11,100 bases of DNA, from contig JBDTWB010000138.1 of the NCBI GenBank assembly GCA_040006895.1, positions 1 through 11,100 on the forward strand, read 5' to 3'. The DNA comes from CAIWHR01 sp040006895. Lineage in GTDB: Bacteria > Pseudomonadota > Gammaproteobacteria > Burkholderiales > Casimicrobiaceae. Each line of letters begins with the position of its first letter. Within the stretch, counting starts at the first letter, position 1. The position numbers were made by a program, and so were the translations under genes. This document shows, piece by piece, positions 1 to 6,592 of this stretch. The notes beneath the pieces are model-generated. The model ran no database searches, was not told the origin of the DNA, and was given only the letters and a program-made list of their open reading frames with translations.

Positions 1-76
1 GGCCGGGAGTCCACGCAGCGCCGGCCTTGGCCGGGAGCTCTCCGTTCCCGGGCCTCGGCGGACGCGCGTCGCCGTT

Positions 77-85
77 TGCTACCAT
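77..85 (+). promoter_or_regulatory. possible extended -10 element directly upstream of dapE
   Basis: The sequence TGCTACCAT fits an extended -10 (TGn followed by a hexamer matching TATAAT at 4 of 6). Its last base is 7 nt before the chosen dapE ATG at 93, so transcription would start at or next to the start codon. No Shine-Dalgarno sequence is visible before that ATG, which agrees with a leaderless mRNA. No -35 hexamer is visible. This is inferred from pattern only; dapE could instead be read through from a gene upstream of the window. Confidence 0.35.
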
Positions 86-92
86 CACGGCC

Positions 93-1268
93 ATGAACTT
101 GCATGCGCCGTCTCCTGCAGGCACGACTATCGATCCGACGCTGGAACTCACCCGAGCGCTGGTTTCGCGGCGCTCGGTTACACCCGACGACGCCGGTTGC
201 CAGGAGCTGATCGCCGCCAGGCTTGCACCGCTCGGATTTCGCTGCGAGACCATCGCGGGCAACGGCGTGACCAATCTATGGGCGCGCCGCGGCGATGTGG
301 GGCCCCTCGTGTGCTTCGCAGGGCACACCGATGTCGTGCCCACCGGGCCGGTGCACCAATGGCAGTCGGATCCGTTCGAGCCGGTGGAGCGCGGCGGATG
401 GCTCTACGGACGCGGGACCGCCGACATGAAGGCCTCGCTTGCGGCCTTCGTCACCGCGGTGACCGGGCACGTCACAGCGCATCCGCGCGCGCTGGGCTCC
501 ATCGCGTTGCTCATCACCTCGGACGAGGAGGGACCGAGCGTCGACGGCACGCTGCGGGTGGTGGAACGCCTCGCGGCGCGCGGCGAGCGCATCGACTATT
601 GCGTGATCGGCGAGCCGTCGTCCACCGAGGTATTCGGCGACACCATCAAGAATGGCCGCCGTGGCACGCTTTCCGGCACCCTCACCGTCAAAGGCGTGCA
701 GGGGCACGTCGCCTATCCGCACCGGGCCAGGAATCCGATCCACCTCGCCGCCCCGGCGATCGCCGAGCTGGCGGCGACCCGGTGGGACGACGGCAACGAA
801 TTCCTTCCCCCGACCACCTGGCAGTGCTCCAACGTGCAGTCGGGGACCGGCGCGCTCAACGTGATCCCCGGGACGCTCGAGCTCAAGTTCAACTTCCGCT
901 ATTCGACTGCGAGCACCCGCGAATCACTGGGTGAGCGTCTCGAGGCGATCCTGCGCTGCCACGGCGTCGAGTACGACCTCGCCTGGACCGGTCACGGCCG
1001 GCCGTTCCTGACAGCGCCTGGCCGCCTGGTCGAGATCGCGAGCGCCGTGCTGGAGGAGATCACCGGCGCGCGACCCGAACTCTCGACCGGAGGCGGGACC
1101 TCGGATGGCCGCTTCATCGCCGACATCTGCCCGGAAATCGTCGAATTGGGCCCGGTCGGCAAGACCATCCACCAGATCGACGAAGGCGTCGAGATCGCCG
1201 ACTTGCCGCGACTCGCGCGCGCCTACCGGATGATCCTCGATCGCCTGCTCGTGAGCGAATCGGTATGA
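93..1268 (+). CDS. dapE: succinyl-diaminopimelate desuccinylase DapE
   Basis: DapE hydrolyses N-succinyl-LL-2,6-diaminopimelate to LL-diaminopimelate and succinate in the cytoplasm, on the succinylase route to lysine and peptidoglycan diaminopimelate. The 391-residue product is close to the family norm (about 375). It is an M20-type di-zinc peptidase. Metal and catalytic motifs are in order: GHTDVVPTG (H78, D80), GRGTADMK (D111), SDEEG (E145/E146), GEPSST, and the C-terminal GPVGKTIHQIDE holding the last His. The lid/dimerisation domain lies between, beginning near the KNGRRGTLSG segment. An in-frame ATG at 27 would add 22 low-complexity residues. The ATG at 93 is preferred because the N-terminus then matches family length and sits just after an extended -10. 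prmB follows after 61 bp, an arrangement I recall from betaproteobacteria. Confidence 0.97.
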   Translation: MNLHAPSPAGTTIDPTLELTRALVSRRSVTPDDAGCQELIAARLAPLGFRCETIAGNGVTNLWARRGDVGPLVCFAGHTDVVPTGPVHQWQSDPFEPVERGGWLYGRGTADMKASLAAFVTAVTGHVTAHPRALGSIALLITSDEEGPSVDGTLRVVERLAARGERIDYCVIGEPSSTEVFGDTIKNGRRGTLSGTLTVKGVQGHVAYPHRARNPIHLAAPAIAELAATRWDDGNEFLPPTTWQCSNVQSGTGALNVIPGTLELKFNFRYSTASTRESLGERLEAILRCHGVEYDLAWTGHGRPFLTAPGRLVEIASAVLEEITGARPELSTGGGTSDGRFIADICPEIVELGPVGKTIHQIDEGVEIADLPRLARAYRMILDRLLVSESV

Positions 1269-1329
1269 GCCATGCCGCATGCGCCCGGGCCGCGGGCGCA
1301 GCTTGCCCACGGGGTGCGGAGCGCGGCCG

Positions 1330-2241
1330 ATGAGCGCTGCGGTGCCGACCGAGCTCGTCAGCGTGCGCGACTGGCTGCGCTCTGCGGTGAGCCGGTTCAA
1401 TGCCGCCGGCCTTGCGTTCGGCCACGGCACCACCGATGCCTTCGACGAGGCCGCCTACCTGGTGCTGCACACCCTGCATCTTCCGCTCGACCGTCTGGAT
1501 GCCTTCCTGGACGCGCGCCTCACGGCAGACGAGCGTCAGCGCCTCGCCGGCGTCCTTGTCCGGCGCATCGACGAGCGGGTCCCCGCGGCCTATCTCACCC
1601 ATGAGGCGTGGCTCGGCGAATTCCGCTTCTATGTCGACGAGCGGGTGATCATTCCCCGTTCGTTCATCGCCGAGCTCGTGCCCGACGGCCTCGCGCCCTT
1701 CGTTGGGGAACCCGGACAGGTGGGCAGTGCGCTCGATCTTTGCACCGGATCCGGTTGCCTCGCGATCCTGCTCGCCCACGCCTACGCTGCGGCCGATATC
1801 GACGCCATCGACATCTCCCCGGATGCGCTGGCGGTGGCGCAGCACAACGTTGCCGACTACGGCCTCGCCGACCGCGTCAACCTGATCGCGTCCGACCTGT
1901 TCGCGAATCTCGGCAGCAAGCGCTACGACCTCGTGGTCAGCAATCCGCCGTATGTCACCGGGGCTGCGATGGAAGCCCTGCCGCGCGAATATCGCCACGA
2001 ACCGGCGCTCGCGCTTGCAGGAGGCGACGATGGACTCGACGCCGTGCGCACGATCCTGCGCGACGCGCCACGCTACCTCAACCCGGGCGCGCCCCTGGTG
2101 ATGGAGATCGGCCACAACCGGGCCGCGCTCGAGGCGGCCTTTCCGCGCATTCCGTTTATCTGGCTGCAGACCGAGGGTGCTGACGACGCCGTCTTCGTGG
2201 TGACGCGCGAGGACCTGGCTGGCGCGGAGGTAAGCCCATGA
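1330..2241 (+). CDS. prmB: 50S ribosomal protein L3 N5-glutamine methyltransferase PrmB
   Basis: PrmB uses S-adenosylmethionine to methylate the side-chain amide of a Gln in ribosomal protein L3 and acts in ribosome maturation. The 303-residue product has the N-terminal helical domain of the PrmB/HemK group (about residues 1-110), including an AYLTHEAWLGEFRFYVDE stretch. A class I methyltransferase fold follows, with the SAM-binding motif DLCTGSGC (136-143), an acidic loop IDAIDISPDA, and the NPPY amide-binding motif (N205-Y208). The N-terminus and the LTHEAW segment fit PrmB better than PrmC, which usually neighbours prfA. An upstream in-frame ATG at 1279 adds 17 residues with no family resemblance. 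The start at 1330 follows a purine-rich GGAG-like stretch. The stop overlaps the next start codon by four bases. Confidence 0.94.
   Translation: MSAAVPTELVSVRDWLRSAVSRFNAAGLAFGHGTTDAFDEAAYLVLHTLHLPLDRLDAFLDARLTADERQRLAGVLVRRIDERVPAAYLTHEAWLGEFRFYVDERVIIPRSFIAELVPDGLAPFVGEPGQVGSALDLCTGSGCLAILLAHAYAAADIDAIDISPDALAVAQHNVADYGLADRVNLIASDLFANLGSKRYDLVVSNPPYVTGAAMEALPREYRHEPALALAGGDDGLDAVRTILRDAPRYLNPGAPLVMEIGHNRAALEAAFPRIPFIWLQTEGADDAVFVVTREDLAGAEVSP
2226..2231 (+). promoter_or_regulatory. strong ribosome binding site for the thiamine-diphosphate enzyme
   Basis: GGAGGT lies inside the end of prmB, 6 nt before the ATG at 2238. This near-perfect Shine-Dalgarno fixes the start codon. Together with the ATGA stop/start overlap, it indicates translation coupled to prmB. 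Confidence 0.75.
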
Positions 2242-4010
2242 GCAGCCAGCGTCCGGCGTCCGCCGGGGTACGCGCCGTGCCGCCGGCCGATGATCCGGGC
2301 GAGCCGGGTACACGGACCGGTGCCGAGATCCTGGTCGCGAACCTGCTCGCCCAGGGTGCAACCCATGCGTTCTGTGTCCCCGGGGAAAGCTTTCTCGCCG
2401 CGCTCGATGCCCTTCACGACGTGCGCGAGCGCCTGGCGCTGGTGGTCTGCCGCCAGGAAGGCGGCGTCACCTACATGGCCGAGGCGTACGGCAAGCTTAC
2501 CGGCCGTCCCGGCATCGCGTTCGTCACGCGCGGACCGGGGGCCTCGAACGCCGCGATCGGCATCCACACCGCGGCGCAGGACTCCACACCGATGATCGTG
2601 TTCGTCGGCCAGGTCGGCCGCGACTTTCGCGACCGGGAGGCCTTTCAGGAGGTCGACTACCGGCGCATGTACGGCAGCGTCGCCAAGTGGGTCGCGGAGA
2701 TCGACGCTGCGCAGCGGGTGCCGGAATACGTGGCGCGCGCCTACCGCACCGCGATGTCGGGCCGACCCGGGCCCGTGGTGCTGGCCCTGCCCGAGGACAT
2801 GCTGACCGACCGCGCCGCGTGCGCCGACCTGGCGCGGGTCGATGCGGTGCCGGCGGCGCCCGCCCCCGCGCAGATCGCGCAGGTGCGCGATCTCCTCGCG
2901 ACTGCAACGGCGCCGATGCTGGTGGTCGGTGGCAGCCGGTGGAACGACGCCGCGCGCGCGGCGCTCGTCCAGTTCGCCGAGTCCAATGCATTGCCGGTGG
3001 CCTGTGCATTCCGGCGCCAGGACCTCTTCGATAACCGTCACCCGCAATACGCGGGCGACATGGGGATCGGGATCAACCCCAGCCTGGCGGCGCGGATCCG
3101 CAGTGCCGATGCGCTGCTCGTGGTCGGCGAGCGGCTCGGGGAGATGACGACGTCGGCGTACACGCTCCCGGCCGCCCCCCTTCCCCACCAGGCCCATGGC
3201 CTCGTGCACGTGCATCCGGGCAGCGAGGAAATCGGCAAGGTGTACCAGCCCGCGATCGGCATCGCGGCCGAGCCGGGGGCGTTCCTGGCGGCGATGAATG
3301 CCGGCGGACCGGTCGACGCGTCGACGTGGCGCGGCCGGCTCGGCGACGTGCAGCACGACCTCGCAGCGTGGCGCGCAGCTCGCCCGGTGCCCGGCCCGCT
3401 CGACTTGTGGGCCATCGTCCAGTGGCTGGACGAGCACCTGCCGGAGGATGTCATCGTCAGCAACGGCGCGGGCAACTACACGGTCTGGATGCATCGCCTC
3501 TTTCGCTATCGCACACTGGGCGGGCAGCTCGCCCCCTACTCGGGTGCGATGGGGTATGGCGTGCCGGCGGCGATCGCGGCGAAGGCCGTGCATCCGCAGC
3601 GGATGGTCGTGTCCTGGAACGGCGACGGCTGTTTTCTCATGAACGGCCAGGAGCTCGCGACGGCGGTCCAGCACGGGCTTGGAGTGATTTTCGTGGTAGT
3701 CGACAATGGCATGTACGGCACCATCCGCATGCACCAGGAGAAACACTACCCCGGCCGGGTCCACGGCACGACCTTGCGCAATCCCGATTTCGCGGCCCTA
3801 GCCCGCGCCTACGGTGCCCACGGCGAGACGGTCCGCACCACGGCTGAGTTCGCCCCGGCGTTCGCACGCGCCGTAAGCTGCGGGCAGCCGGCGCTGTTGC
3901 ACCTGGTGGTCGACCCCCAGGCACTCACCATGAACGCCAGTCTGGATGCGCTGCGGACGCAGGGCGAGGCGATGCGTCGCCCCGGCGAGACGGCGTCGGT
4001 CAGGCGCTAG
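2238..4010 (+). CDS. thiamine-diphosphate-dependent enzyme, acetolactate synthase large-subunit-like
   Basis: This 590-residue cytoplasmic protein has the three-domain layout of acetolactate synthase-like enzymes, which decarboxylate or ligate 2-oxo acids. The N-terminal PYR domain (about 27-195) carries the cofactor-activating Glu in CRQEGG (E74) and the typical RGPGASNAAIG segment. A central domain (about 210-350) follows. The C-terminal PP domain holds the thiamine-diphosphate/Mg motif, starting at NGDG (D463) and ending at DN (D489-N490), followed by GMYGTIRMHQE. The first 25 residues look like a flexible extension. No ilvN/ilvH-type small subunit and no ilvC lie nearby, so a role as the housekeeping acetolactate synthase is unlikely. 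Possible substrates include pyruvate, glyoxylate, aromatic 2-oxo acids or oxalyl-CoA; the sequence does not decide. It overlaps prmB by ATGA. Family confidence is high, specific reaction unknown. Confidence 0.9.
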   Translation: MSSQRPASAGVRAVPPADDPGEPGTRTGAEILVANLLAQGATHAFCVPGESFLAALDALHDVRERLALVVCRQEGGVTYMAEAYGKLTGRPGIAFVTRGPGASNAAIGIHTAAQDSTPMIVFVGQVGRDFRDREAFQEVDYRRMYGSVAKWVAEIDAAQRVPEYVARAYRTAMSGRPGPVVLALPEDMLTDRAACADLARVDAVPAAPAPAQIAQVRDLLATATAPMLVVGGSRWNDAARAALVQFAESNALPVACAFRRQDLFDNRHPQYAGDMGIGINPSLAARIRSADALLVVGERLGEMTTSAYTLPAAPLPHQAHGLVHVHPGSEEIGKVYQPAIGIAAEPGAFLAAMNAGGPVDASTWRGRLGDVQHDLAAWRAARPVPGPLDLWAIVQWLDEHLPEDVIVSNGAGNYTVWMHRLFRYRTLGGQLAPYSGAMGYGVPAAIAAKAVHPQRMVVSWNGDGCFLMNGQELATAVQHGLGVIFVVVDNGMYGTIRMHQEKHYPGRVHGTTLRNPDFAALARAYGAHGETVRTTAEFAPAFARAVSCGQPALLHLVVDPQALTMNASLDALRTQGEAMRRPGETASVRR

Positions 4011-4014
4011 GAAC

Positions 4015-4036
4015 GGCGGCGAGCGCCCCCGCCGCC
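4015..4036. terminator. GC-rich stem-loop between convergent genes
   Basis: A 7-bp perfect stem (GGCGGCG at 4015-4021 with CGCCGCC at 4030-4036) has an 8-nt loop. It lies in the 29-bp gap between the convergent stop codons at 4010 and 4040, so it could serve both strands. There is no T-tract on either side, so it is not a canonical intrinsic terminator. Confidence 0.4.
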
Positions 4037-4039
4037 TGG

Positions 4040-4366
4040 TTAGCGACCGCCCCGCTTGGTCTTGCCGGGTGCGCGATTGAAGACCTTCACGGCGTCGCTG
4101 CGCACTTCGGTATCGACCTTGTCGCTTTCGATGTCGCGGTGCGCCTGCTGGATAACGGCATCGTTGCCCGCCGTGCGTTCTTCCGCATCGGCCGTCTCGT
4201 CATGCTCGTGCGGCAGGCGCAGGTTATCGTCGCCCGTGACGTCCTTGCGCCGGACGGTCGCACTGGGCGAGTCGGAGGATCCCAGGGGATGCTCGCTCGG
4301 GTCATGGATGTTCTTGCGCTGGTCGGGCTTCTGGTTCGGCGGGGGCGCGGTGCGGCGTTGGGTCAT
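4040..4366 (-). CDS. hypothetical small hydrophilic protein
   Basis: This 108-residue protein is strongly hydrophilic and rich in Asp, Glu, Arg, Lys, Pro and Thr. It has no signal peptide, membrane segment or Cys, and is probably mostly disordered. The N-terminal half is Pro/Asp/Ser rich (DPSEHPLGSSDSPS). The middle has a recognisable block, LPHEHDETAD, then IQQAHRDIESDKVDTEVRSD. I recall this LPHExDE plus QxAxxDhxxxxxDT pattern in small unnamed proteins of other betaproteobacteria, with no function assigned. Support for it being real is a good GGAG ribosome site 7 nt before the ATG, and a sensible position between a convergent gene and the iron permease. The FTR1 stop lies 93 bp upstream, so it could be read through from that operon or have its own promoter, which I could not identify. 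Confidence 0.75.
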   Translation of the reverse strand: MTQRRTAPPPNQKPDQRKNIHDPSEHPLGSSDSPSATVRRKDVTGDDNLRLPHEHDETADAEERTAGNDAVIQQAHRDIESDKVDTEVRSDAVKVFNRAPGKTKRGGR

Positions 4367-4459
4367 GGTTCGCTCCAGTGAAAGGATCAGCCCTACGACG
4401 CACGACGCGTGCCAGCGTTTTGCTCCGGACGCCCTTGCCGCAACCGCCCTCTGCTCGCG

Positions 4460-5293
4460 TCAGACCGCGCCTGCCGGCGTCGCGGGTACGTGCCGCCGCC
4501 GCGCGACCTGCATGCCCAGGATGATCACCACGGCGGTCACCGCATAGAACAGGAGCTGGATGCCGCTCGGCTGGGGATCGTAGCCCATGAGTGCGTGCAG
4601 CAGCGCGCCCGGTACCGAATCGACCGGCAGGGCACTCGACGTGTTCCAGACCGGGTCGGCGAGTGTCGGCAGGATGTCCGCTTGAACCAGGAACCGTGCC
4701 ATCTGCGCGGCCATTGCCGCAGCGAGCAGCAGGATCAAGCCGCTGGTAACCGCGAAGAACCAGCGCAGCGGCACGCGCACGATGCCTGCGTAGGTCACGA
4801 TGCCCACGCCCAAGCCTGCCGCGAGGCCGACCGCAAACCCGAGCGCGAGGTTGCCGGTGCTAACGCCCCCGCTCGACGCCAGGCCGTAGAGGAACAGTGC
4901 CGTCTCCGAGCCCTCGCGCAGGACCGCGATGGCGATGACGATCAGGATGGCGGAAAGCTCGCGACGACCCTCGAGTACGTCGCGGCCCACCCGTCGCGCG
5001 CCGGCGGCGAGTTCCGCGCCGTGAACCGACATCCAGATGTTGTGCCAGGCGAGCATCAGCACGGCGATACCGAGCACGCTGGCGTTGAAGACTTCCTGGC
5101 CCATGCCGCCGAAGAGTTGCCCGATCCGGCCGGTCAGCATCGCCACCACCAGCGCTCCGAGGACCCCGACGGCGATCCCGCCGGCGATGAATCGGCCACG
5201 GTTTGGAATCGCCCGCGTGGCGGCGGCGATGATTCCGATCAACAGCGCGGCTTCGAAGGACTCACGAAACACTATGACGGCGGCACCGAGCAT
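4460..5293 (-). CDS. FTR1-family high-affinity iron permease (FtrC/EfeU-like)
   Basis: This inner-membrane iron permease of 277 residues has about seven hydrophobic segments. The N-terminus holds the first iron-coordinating REXXE motif (R10-E14, RESFE). The second, in the fourth hydrophobic segment, is REGSE (R126-E130). Both are hallmarks of the FTR1/EfeU/FtrC family, in which the Glu pairs move iron that has been oxidised at the membrane surface. The start is the first ATG that places RESFE in the first helix, as in the family; its ribosome site is weak. It lies 53 bp downstream of the periplasmic cupredoxin gene on the same strand and is almost certainly co-transcribed with it. This matches the ftrB-ftrC pair of Bordetella-type ferrous iron uptake systems more than EfeUOB, because no EfeO or EfeB gene is present. 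Confidence 0.93.
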   Translation of the reverse strand: MLGAAVIVFRESFEAALLIGIIAAATRAIPNRGRFIAGGIAVGVLGALVVAMLTGRIGQLFGGMGQEVFNASVLGIAVLMLAWHNIWMSVHGAELAAGARRVGRDVLEGRRELSAILIVIAIAVLREGSETALFLYGLASSGGVSTGNLALGFAVGLAAGLGVGIVTYAGIVRVPLRWFFAVTSGLILLLAAAMAAQMARFLVQADILPTLADPVWNTSSALPVDSVPGALLHALMGYDPQPSGIQLLFYAVTAVVIILGMQVARRRHVPATPAGAV

Positions 5294-5346
5294 GATGGAG
5301 GATGAGTCCGGTGGTTGCGGGATGGGGTTGGCTTACGGCGCCTTCC

Positions 5347-5700
5347 TCATTCGGCGATGAGCACGCCCTTGGCCGTCTTTTCGTGGAATTCGCCCACGAA
5401 CGAGTAGCGCCCCGGCTTGAGCGGGCCGACCAGGACCGTGCCCTTGCTCTTGCCCGGGATGACCTTTTCGCGCTTGAGCTCCTTGCTCTCGAACTCCTCC
5501 GCCGAGGCATCCTGGTTGTCGATCACCAGCTTGATCTTGGTATTCGCCGGGACGCGGACCTCGGCGGGCTCGAACTTGTGGTCGCGGATGACGATCGTGA
5601 CCTCGGGGTCGGCGGCGAGCGCGGCGAATGACAGCAACGCGGTGGCGACGAGCAGGGTGACCCGACGCGTGGCTTGAGAAAGGGTGTTCGAGGCGGGCAT
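5347..5700 (-). CDS. periplasmic cupredoxin-domain protein (FtrB-like), iron uptake
   Basis: The precursor has 117 residues. Residues 1-30 form a Sec signal peptide (basic TRR, hydrophobic core, cleavage after AALAA or nearby). The mature part, about 88 residues, is one cupredoxin domain of the type found in EfeO N-termini and FtrB proteins. The segment EEFESKELKREKV (68-80), LKPGRYSFVGEFH and the following TAKG are typical. There is no Cys anywhere, so it cannot form a classic type 1 blue-copper Cys-His2 site. Likely ligands by family resemblance are the Glu residues near 68-78 and H106. Its proposed role, inferred from the neighbouring FTR1 permease, is to bind or help oxidise Fe(II) and deliver iron to the permease. 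It is the first gene of the operon, with an AAGGA ribosome site and a Fur-box promoter upstream. Confidence 0.88.
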   Translation of the reverse strand: MPASNTLSQATRRVTLLVATALLSFAALAADPEVTIVIRDHKFEPAEVRVPANTKIKLVIDNQDASAEEFESKELKREKVIPGKSKGTVLVGPLKPGRYSFVGEFHEKTAKGVLIAE

Positions 5701-5730
5701 GCGGTCGATCCTTTTGGGAGTTCGTCAGGA

Positions 5731-5750
5731 AATGATAATGGTTCTCGTTT
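5731..5750 (-). promoter_or_regulatory. probable Fur box upstream of the iron-uptake operon
   Basis: The + strand reads AATGATAATGGTTCTCGTTT. It contains a perfect TGATAAT half-site, then a looser second half (GTTCTCG against ATTATCA). On the - strand, the coding strand of the operon, this is a GAGAACCATTATCATT-type sequence resembling betaproteobacterial Fur sites. It overlaps the predicted -10, so Fe-Fur binding would block transcription. The iron-uptake genes directly downstream strongly support the call. Confidence 0.7.
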
Positions 5751-5760
5751 GCATGTGCAA
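5732..5760 (-). promoter_or_regulatory. sigma70-like promoter of the cupredoxin-FTR1 operon
   Basis: On the - strand a TTGCAC -35 (5755-5760, 3 of 6) and a TATCAT -10 (5732-5737, 5 of 6) are spaced by exactly 17 bp. This gives a short leader of roughly 25 nt before the ATG at 5700. The -35 lies within a 12-bp inverted repeat, TTGCA-TG-TGCAA (5749-5760), which could be a second operator. The overlap with the Fur-like site supports the assignment. Confidence 0.6.
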
Positions 5761-6178
5761 CCCCTGCGCATGAAAATGCCGCGGCGGTCCGAAATCGCGC
5801 TCCGCCGGCACCGCGACCACATCCGCATGCCGCGTTGCGGATTGGGCGGCCAGACCTCCGTCTCCGCGCAACCGCGACGCGAGCCCTTCAAGCGCCGGCC
5901 GCACCCCGGCCAGGGAGCGGTCACTGCCGGGCAATGCCGGTGGGCACCGACCTCTTCGGACCGCCGGCAGGATGCGCCTCCGAGTCGAGCGACCGCGCGT
6001 CCGCGAGGCCTGAAGCACGGGCTTGCGGCAAGGGATCTCCGGGGGGGTAAGCAACGTTCGAGGGGGTCCGGACCGGCAACGCCAGGTGGCGTGCCGGGGG
6101 TAACCCGAGGTCGGTGCCTTGTCGCAGGACCGGGCAGGTCGTCGCCGAGCGACTTCGCCGGGTACCGCGCGGATGCGG
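5761..6178. other. gene-free intergenic stretch
   Basis: Together with the promoter region this makes 478 bp between the cupredoxin start and the receiver-protein stop. Open frames cross it on both strands, but their translations are Arg/Pro/Gly-rich with no recognisable domain or ribosome site, as expected of non-coding high-GC DNA. The only clear structure is a strong hairpin at 6073-6097. No RNA gene could be recognised. Confidence 0.6.
6073..6097. terminator. strong stem-loop downstream of the receiver gene
   Basis: Two 5-bp blocks pair (CCGGC 6073-6077 with GCCGG 6093-6097; ACGCC 6079-6083 with GGCGT 6088-6092), with one bulged A and an AGGT loop. It begins about 80 bp past the stop of the receiver gene on the - strand. 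It lacks a U-tract, so it is a possible Rho-assisted 3' end or a stability structure, not a proven terminator. Confidence 0.3.
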
Positions 6179-6592
6179 TCAGTGCACGAAGCCCTGCACC
6201 ACGGGGAGCGCGCCGCTTTTCTTGGCAAAGTCCGCCGAGTCGCAGAGCTCCTCGATGGTGGCGAACAGGGCGTCGAACTGCAGGGGCTTGCGCAGGAACC
6301 GCGAGTAGTCGCTGCACAACGCGAACACCCGCTCCTCGGCAAGCATGCTCATCAGGATGACCGGGAGATTGGTGGTCTCGGGCGCAGACCGAAGCCACCG
6401 GATCAGCGTTGCCCCATCCATCCCGGTCATGACGAGATCGGTGAGGACCAGGTCGACCGGCTCCCGGCCGATGACCTCGAGTGCTGCAGCGCCGTCGTAC
6501 GCCGCCCGGGCCGTGTAGCCTGCCTTCTGCAATACCGACGCGAGCGCATCGGCGATCGTCGTCTCGTCGTCCACCACCAGCACTGTTCTCAT
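6179..6592 (-). CDS. single-domain response regulator (CheY-like receiver)
   Basis: This 137-residue protein consists of one receiver domain with no output domain. All phosphorylation-site residues are present: acidic pair D8/D9, phospho-acceptor D52 in LTDLVMTGMDG, switch Ser S82 in ILMSML, and K102 in LRKPL. About 20 residues follow the last receiver strand and resemble nothing known to me. It would accept a phosphoryl group from a histidine kinase and act by protein contact, either as a phosphorelay intermediate or on an unknown target. No kinase, Hpt or chemotaxis gene is in the window, so it is an orphan here. The start follows a GGGGAA ribosome site. The gene lies about 200 bp downstream of the formyltransferase-like gene on the same strand. 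Confidence 0.9.
   Translation of the reverse strand: MRTVLVVDDETTIADALASVLQKAGYTARAAYDGAAALEVIGREPVDLVLTDLVMTGMDGATLIRWLRSAPETTNLPVILMSMLAEERVFALCSDYSRFLRKPLQFDALFATIEELCDSADFAKKSGALPVVQGFVH

Noticed and set aside
21..34. CCGGCC-TT-GGCCGG inverted repeat and a GGCCGGGAG direct repeat (1-9, 29-37) at the window start
   Set aside because: They are too short, and too likely by chance at this GC content, to call a terminator or operator. The upstream gene is not visible.
27..92. upstream in-frame ATG giving a longer DapE
   Set aside because: The 22 added residues are low-complexity and outside the family N-terminus, and the likely promoter lies inside them.
1114..2361. 415-codon - strand frame opposite prmB
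   Set aside because: It is a shadow of prmB codons with no motif or ribosome site. prmB on the + strand has the NPPY and SAM motifs.
2073..3764. 563-codon open frame on the - strand opposite the thiamine-diphosphate gene
   Set aside because: Its translation is Arg/His/Gly-rich with no domain, while the + strand frame has complete family motifs. Long antisense frames are expected at this GC content.
4460..5700. EfeUOB (ferrous iron/Dyp peroxidase) system
   Set aside because: There is no EfeO imelysin (M75) domain and no EfeB peroxidase. The small stand-alone cupredoxin fits FtrB better.
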